From the NCBI GenBank assembly GCA_025464425.1, contig JAODGV010000039.1:1-8288 (forward strand): a DNA stretch of 8,288 nucleotides, given 5' to 3'. The notes under the pieces were generated by a model, which was not told the origin of the DNA, did not search any database, and worked only from the letters and a program-made list of their open reading frames with translations. This DNA comes from Methanosarcinales archaeon. GTDB taxonomy: Archaea > Halobacteriota > Syntropharchaeia > Alkanophagales > Methanospirareceae. The position numbers and the translations under genes are program-made. This document shows positions 5,838 to 8,288 of this stretch, one piece after another. The stretch's first letter is position 1; each line of letters opens with the position of its first letter.

Positions 5838-7082
5838 ATGGGGAAGCAATTTCTGGATATAACAGAGCAGGCAGATGCGGAACGTAAGATACGGGAGCTG
5901 AGTGATAAATTAGCGGAACGGCTGGCTTCTGAGTCGGAGGCAGTGAGAATAGAGGATGCACCGGGCAGAATTGCTTCCGCCGATATTTTTTCCACTCTTG
6001 ATATTCCTCCTTTTGACCGTGCGACAATGGATGGCTACGCGGTTGTGGCGTCAGATACCTATTATGCTACTGAAGATAATCCCGCCACGGTTGTGGTGAA
6101 GGCACGTATCCATGCAGGTGATGCTCCTTCCGTGGATGTAACACAGGGGTTCTGTACAGGTATATCTACCGGTGCGGCGATACCCGAAGGTGCTGATGCG
6201 GTTGTCAGGATAGAGGATACGACGGAGCACGGGAACGAAGTGAAGATTTACAGACCTGTGGTACCGGGCGAGAACATAATGCCCGCCGGTTCGGACATAA
6301 AACGTGGTGAGAAGATAGTCAAATGCGGTAGTGTACTGACCGTGCGTGATACGGGCGTCATGGCAGCATGTGGCTTGACCGAGCTGGAAGTACGAAAGAA
6401 GCCACGGGTCGCTATTATATCCACGGGCAATGAATTGCTAATGCCGGGCGAAACCCTCACACCGGGCAAGATATACGATGTTAATCTGCGTACGCTCAGT
6501 GATTGTGTACGGGACTGTGGTTCCGTACCTGTATCGCTCGGTATCGCACGTGATCGGAGGGCAGAAATAAGGGATAAGCTCATTGAGGGTCTGAAGATGG
6601 ATGTTGTATTGATCTCAGGGGGAACTTCCGCAGGTGGTGGTGACGAGGTGCCGGGAGCGATAGCAGAGCTGGGTGATATAATTCTGCATGGCGTGGATAT
6701 AAAACCCGGAAAGCCATTTGTACTCGGTATCTGTGATGATAAACCCGTATTCGGACTGCCAGGTAACCCCACATCCGCACTGATAACTTTCAATCTCTTC
6801 GTTGCGCCACTGCTGCGTAGAATCTCAGGACTGGATACGCAAGAACCGTGCAGGCGCATGATAGCTCGTGCTGCATGTAGAATCTTCTCAGAAGCAGGCA
6901 GGAATGAGTATGTGATGGTGAAGCTCGTTCCCGAAGGTGATAAACTCCTGGCTTATCCTGTACTGAGTGGCTCTGGTGCAATAACAACGCTCGCAAAGGC
7001 TGACGGATACATATATGTGGAGAAGGGTAAGGAGATAATAGAGGAGGGTGCGGTGGTGGAAGTGGTGTCATTGACCTGCTAA
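5838..7082 (+). CDS. moeA: Molybdopterin molybdenumtransferase MoeA
   Basis: A cytosolic enzyme that inserts molybdate (or tungstate in many archaea) into adenylylated molybdopterin, completing the pterin cofactor of oxidoreductases such as formate or formylmethanofuran dehydrogenases. With ATG 5838 it has 414 residues, normal for MoeA. Seen: the MoeA N-terminal signature IPPFDRATMDGYA at 56-68; ISTGAAIPEGADAVVRIED at 109-127; the MoCF/MogA-like domain from about 189, with VAIISTGNELLMPGE at 191-205 and SGGTSAGGGD at 260-269; KPGKP at 289-293; GLPGNPTSALI at 306-316; and a C-terminal beta-barrel domain. The frame extends 8 codons up to a GTG at 5814. I prefer the ATG because homologues begin near this point (GKQFLDITE) and the spacing from a TATA-like box fits. 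No MobA, MoaA or molybdate transporter genes are in the window. Confidence 0.95.
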   Translation: MGKQFLDITEQADAERKIRELSDKLAERLASESEAVRIEDAPGRIASADIFSTLDIPPFDRATMDGYAVVASDTYYATEDNPATVVVKARIHAGDAPSVDVTQGFCTGISTGAAIPEGADAVVRIEDTTEHGNEVKIYRPVVPGENIMPAGSDIKRGEKIVKCGSVLTVRDTGVMAACGLTELEVRKKPRVAIISTGNELLMPGETLTPGKIYDVNLRTLSDCVRDCGSVPVSLGIARDRRAEIRDKLIEGLKMDVVLISGGTSAGGGDEVPGAIAELGDIILHGVDIKPGKPFVLGICDDKPVFGLPGNPTSALITFNLFVAPLLRRISGLDTQEPCRRMIARAACRIFSEAGRNEYVMVKLVPEGDKLLAYPVLSGSGAITTLAKADGYIYVEKGKEIIEEGAVVEVVSLTC

Positions 7083-7088
7083 TTTGAA

Positions 7089-7325
7089 TTATGTTTTATT
7101 TCTTTTCTTAGCCATTACCGTTTCTGTGAGTTTCTTCGCACCGTCTATCAGACCGTGTGCGTAGTTTATACAGCCAAATGCGGTGAATAAATCCCCTATT
7201 TCTAAATAATACTTCGCATCTTCGTAATACGCTCTCGCAAGCTCTGCCACTTCAGAACGGGGTAAATCGGCAATATTCTCCTCAAATAGCACTATATCCT
7301 TCCTTATACGTTCCTCTTCGTTCAT
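7089..7325 (-). CDS. DUF357 family protein
   Basis: A 78-residue helical protein matching the archaeal DUF357 family. The core ARAYYEDAKYYLEIGDLFTA (residues 30-49) leads into FGCINYAHGLIDGAKKL, the family's typical two-helix pattern, which recalls HEPN/TPR-like helical hairpins. No catalytic motif, signal or membrane segment is visible and function is unknown. The tail is lysine-rich (AKKRNKT). It converges with moeA, with only 6 bases between the two stops, so the T-rich bases that could end moeA transcription (7091-7110) lie inside this gene. There is no ribosome site upstream; a TTTTATTA box at 7364-7357 would give a transcript start about 9 bases before the ATG. Confidence 0.82.
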   Translation of the reverse strand: MNEEERIRKDIVLFEENIADLPRSEVAELARAYYEDAKYYLEIGDLFTAFGCINYAHGLIDGAKKLTETVMAKKRNKT

Positions 7326-7444
7326 GTTTTACAATATTGCCAGATGTATCTACGCCTAATAAAAGAAATTGTCGAAGGCAATTTGGACGTGGCGTAGCGG
7401 AGCCTTTTATCCGGTGTCAGGCGACGTAAATCTTCTTGCTCTTT
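7326..7444. other. Intergenic spacer between the nitroreductase and DUF357 genes
   Basis: A 119-base non-coding gap. Apart from the hairpin/T-tract at 7357-7384 and a GC-rich stretch (7388-7402, GTGGCGTAGCGGAGC) with little symmetry, I see no RNA gene or conserved element. Confidence 0.5.
7357..7384 (-). promoter_or_regulatory. Hairpin plus T-tract / TATA box between the nitroreductase and DUF357 genes
   Basis: On the minus strand a perfect six-pair stem AAATTG/CAATTT (7384-7379 with 7371-7366) encloses a seven-base loop and is followed by CTTTTATTA (7365-7357). The T-rich part may end the nitroreductase transcript, act as the TATA box of the DUF357 gene (28-30 bases before a start site next to the ATG), or both. 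The stem is AT-rich and weak, and archaeal termination relies mainly on T-tracts. Confidence 0.35.
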
Positions 7445-8149
7445 TTACACCTTTCCTACGGGCATTATATACAGGGGCTGCTCTTTATCTTTCATATTCA
7501 CCACCCTTTTTACACCCTCATCATCAAAAGCTCCGAGAACTACTGTTCCAAGGTTTAATGAAACCGCTTGCAGATAAATGTTTTGAGCTGCGTGACCAGC
7601 CTCCATATGCACGTATCTTATACCCCTTTCTCCGTATCTCGTGGTTGTCCGTTCATAAACTGCTGAAATTACTATAACTACGGGAGCCTCTTTAACCCAG
7701 GGCTGGTCTAAGGCAGCACTGCATAGTTCAGTTCTCTTATCCCCTTCTACAATCATCGTCAATTCGTGCTTGTGTGGATCATACTTATAAATTCCGTCGG
7801 GGACATCTGCATTTCCGATAACAATATAAAGCTCAAGTGGATATAGGGCTCCTGCGGAGGGAGCAGTCCTGAAGCCTCCTGGATCTGTGACACCCTGCGC
7901 AGCCCAGAGGAGTTGTGAGATTTCAGCGAGTGTCAATGGCACATCTTTATACTCTCTGACCGATCTTCTTTTGAGCAGAGCTTCTTCGACCGAGGTATGG
8001 CTATGATATTCTGGTTCAGGTAGTTTTATTATCTCATTGATAGGTTCCTCAGGTTCAGGTTTATCTTCTATCAGTCTCAATAACATAAAAGATCCCCATA
8101 TTCCTACACTTATTAATGCTATAAGCATAATCACGATATTTTTTTTCAT
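7445..8149 (-). CDS. Membrane-anchored SagB/ThcOx-type nitroreductase
   Basis: A 234-residue FMN-dependent oxidoreductase of the nitroreductase superfamily, SagB/ThcOx branch. Seen: an N-terminal MKK followed by a hydrophobic stretch at about 4-24 (signal anchor or uncleaved signal; no lipobox cysteine); a proline/glutamate-rich linker to about 48; the FMN-binding KRRSVREY at 60-67; the branch signature LLWAAQGVTDPGGFRTAPSA at 80-99 followed by GALYPLE; a second half with HMEAGHAAQNIYLQAVSLNLG; and the usual PVGKV ending. Better-known SagB proteins oxidise azolines to azoles with a YcaO partner. No YcaO or precursor peptide is recognisable here, so a general flavin reductase role is equally possible. 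If anchored N-in, the catalytic domain faces outside, unusual for an FMN enzyme. AGGAGG (8161-8156) lies 6 bases before the ATG. The start overlaps the stop of an upstream gene (ATGA). Confidence 0.88.
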   Translation of the reverse strand: MKKNIVIMLIALISVGIWGSFMLLRLIEDKPEPEEPINEIIKLPEPEYHSHTSVEEALLKRRSVREYKDVPLTLAEISQLLWAAQGVTDPGGFRTAPSAGALYPLELYIVIGNADVPDGIYKYDPHKHELTMIVEGDKRTELCSAALDQPWVKEAPVVIVISAVYERTTTRYGERGIRYVHMEAGHAAQNIYLQAVSLNLGTVVLGAFDDEGVKRVVNMKDKEQPLYIMPVGKV

Positions 8150-8288
8150 AATCCGCCTCCTATTTTGTTGAATGCTTCTAATAATACACCGATTTTCTTT
8201 AATATAGATTCAATACCATCCGTTAGACTACATCCTTTAACTCTTACATACGACATTATTTCTGTAATACATAGACATTCATCGCAGT
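8146..8288 (-). CDS. 3' end of an unidentified cysteine-containing gene, cut by the right edge (last 46 codons)
   Basis: One minus-strand frame is open from the window edge to a TGA at 8148-8146 that overlaps the nitroreductase ATG by 4 bases; the other two frames hit stops. The visible 46-residue tail starts CDECLCITEIMSYVRVKGC (C-x2-C-x-C plus one more cysteine), continues LTDGIESILKKIGVLLEAF and ends NKIGGGL. The glycines near the end are encoded by the nitroreductase ribosome-binding site, a common design for coupled genes. The C-x2-C-x-C cluster may bind a metal or be redox-active. I do not recognise the family. Base composition is more AT-rich than in most of the window. Coupling suggests a functional partner of the nitroreductase. 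Confidence 0.6.
   Translation of the reverse strand, partial: CDECLCITEIMSYVRVKGCSLTDGIESILKKIGVLLEAFNKIGGGL

Noticed and set aside
6248..6859. A 203-codon minus-strand frame inside moeA
   Set aside because: Mirror of the MoeA coding frame with proline/serine-rich composition; no independent support.
7369..7677. A 102-codon plus-strand frame running into the nitroreductase gene
   Set aside because: It begins at a non-ATG codon with no ribosome site and mostly overlaps conserved nitroreductase sequence on the other strand.
7445..8149. A thiazole/oxazole-modified peptide (TOMM) cluster built on the SagB-like gene
   Set aside because: No YcaO, E1-like or precursor gene is visible in the window; only the partial cysteine-containing neighbour remains as a hint.

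Overview
The window comes from an archaeon, almost certainly a euryarchaeote. It holds archaea-typical small families (UPF0147, DUF357), an Ygr210-type Obg/YchF-like GTPase, stand-alone PurS, Shine-Dalgarno sites of the GGAGGTGA type, and TATA-like boxes placed about 27 bases ahead of start codons that have no Shine-Dalgarno site (probable leaderless transcripts). A methanogen or anaerobic methane-oxidiser relative is my guess from overall gene content and sequence feel. No methanogenesis marker lies in the window, so lineage is inference.

Left part (1-4586, minus strand): a compact cluster read right to left. It holds precorrin-2 dehydrogenase/sirohydrochlorin ferrochelatase (Met8p/CysG-N type), glutamyl-tRNA reductase (hemA), a UPF0147 protein, a TGS-domain GTPase, an NDH-2-like FAD oxidoreductase, and the first 32 codons of a further gene leaving the left edge. 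Genes overlap by 4-8 bases or are 4-35 bases apart, so they are probably one operon. The first two genes belong to tetrapyrrole synthesis: GluTR makes the first committed intermediate, and the Met8p-like enzyme works on the siroheme branch. The remaining genes have no obvious link to that pathway.

Centre (4587-7082): a 144-base divergent promoter region, then three plus-strand genes. These are purS (purine synthesis, without purQ or purL beside it), a stomatin-like slipin (SPFH membrane protein, without an NfeD partner), and moeA (molybdenum/tungsten cofactor metal insertion). They look like separately started genes rather than one pathway.

Right part (7083-8288, minus strand): a DUF357 gene convergent with moeA, a membrane-anchored SagB/ThcOx-type nitroreductase, and the last 46 codons of a cysteine-containing protein whose stop overlaps the nitroreductase start. 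This end looks more AT-rich than the rest.

Most of the window is ordinary housekeeping. The parts least explained are the two edge-cut genes and the anchored nitroreductase with its coupled upstream partner. I saw no CRISPR array, tRNA, rRNA, insertion sequence or defence system.
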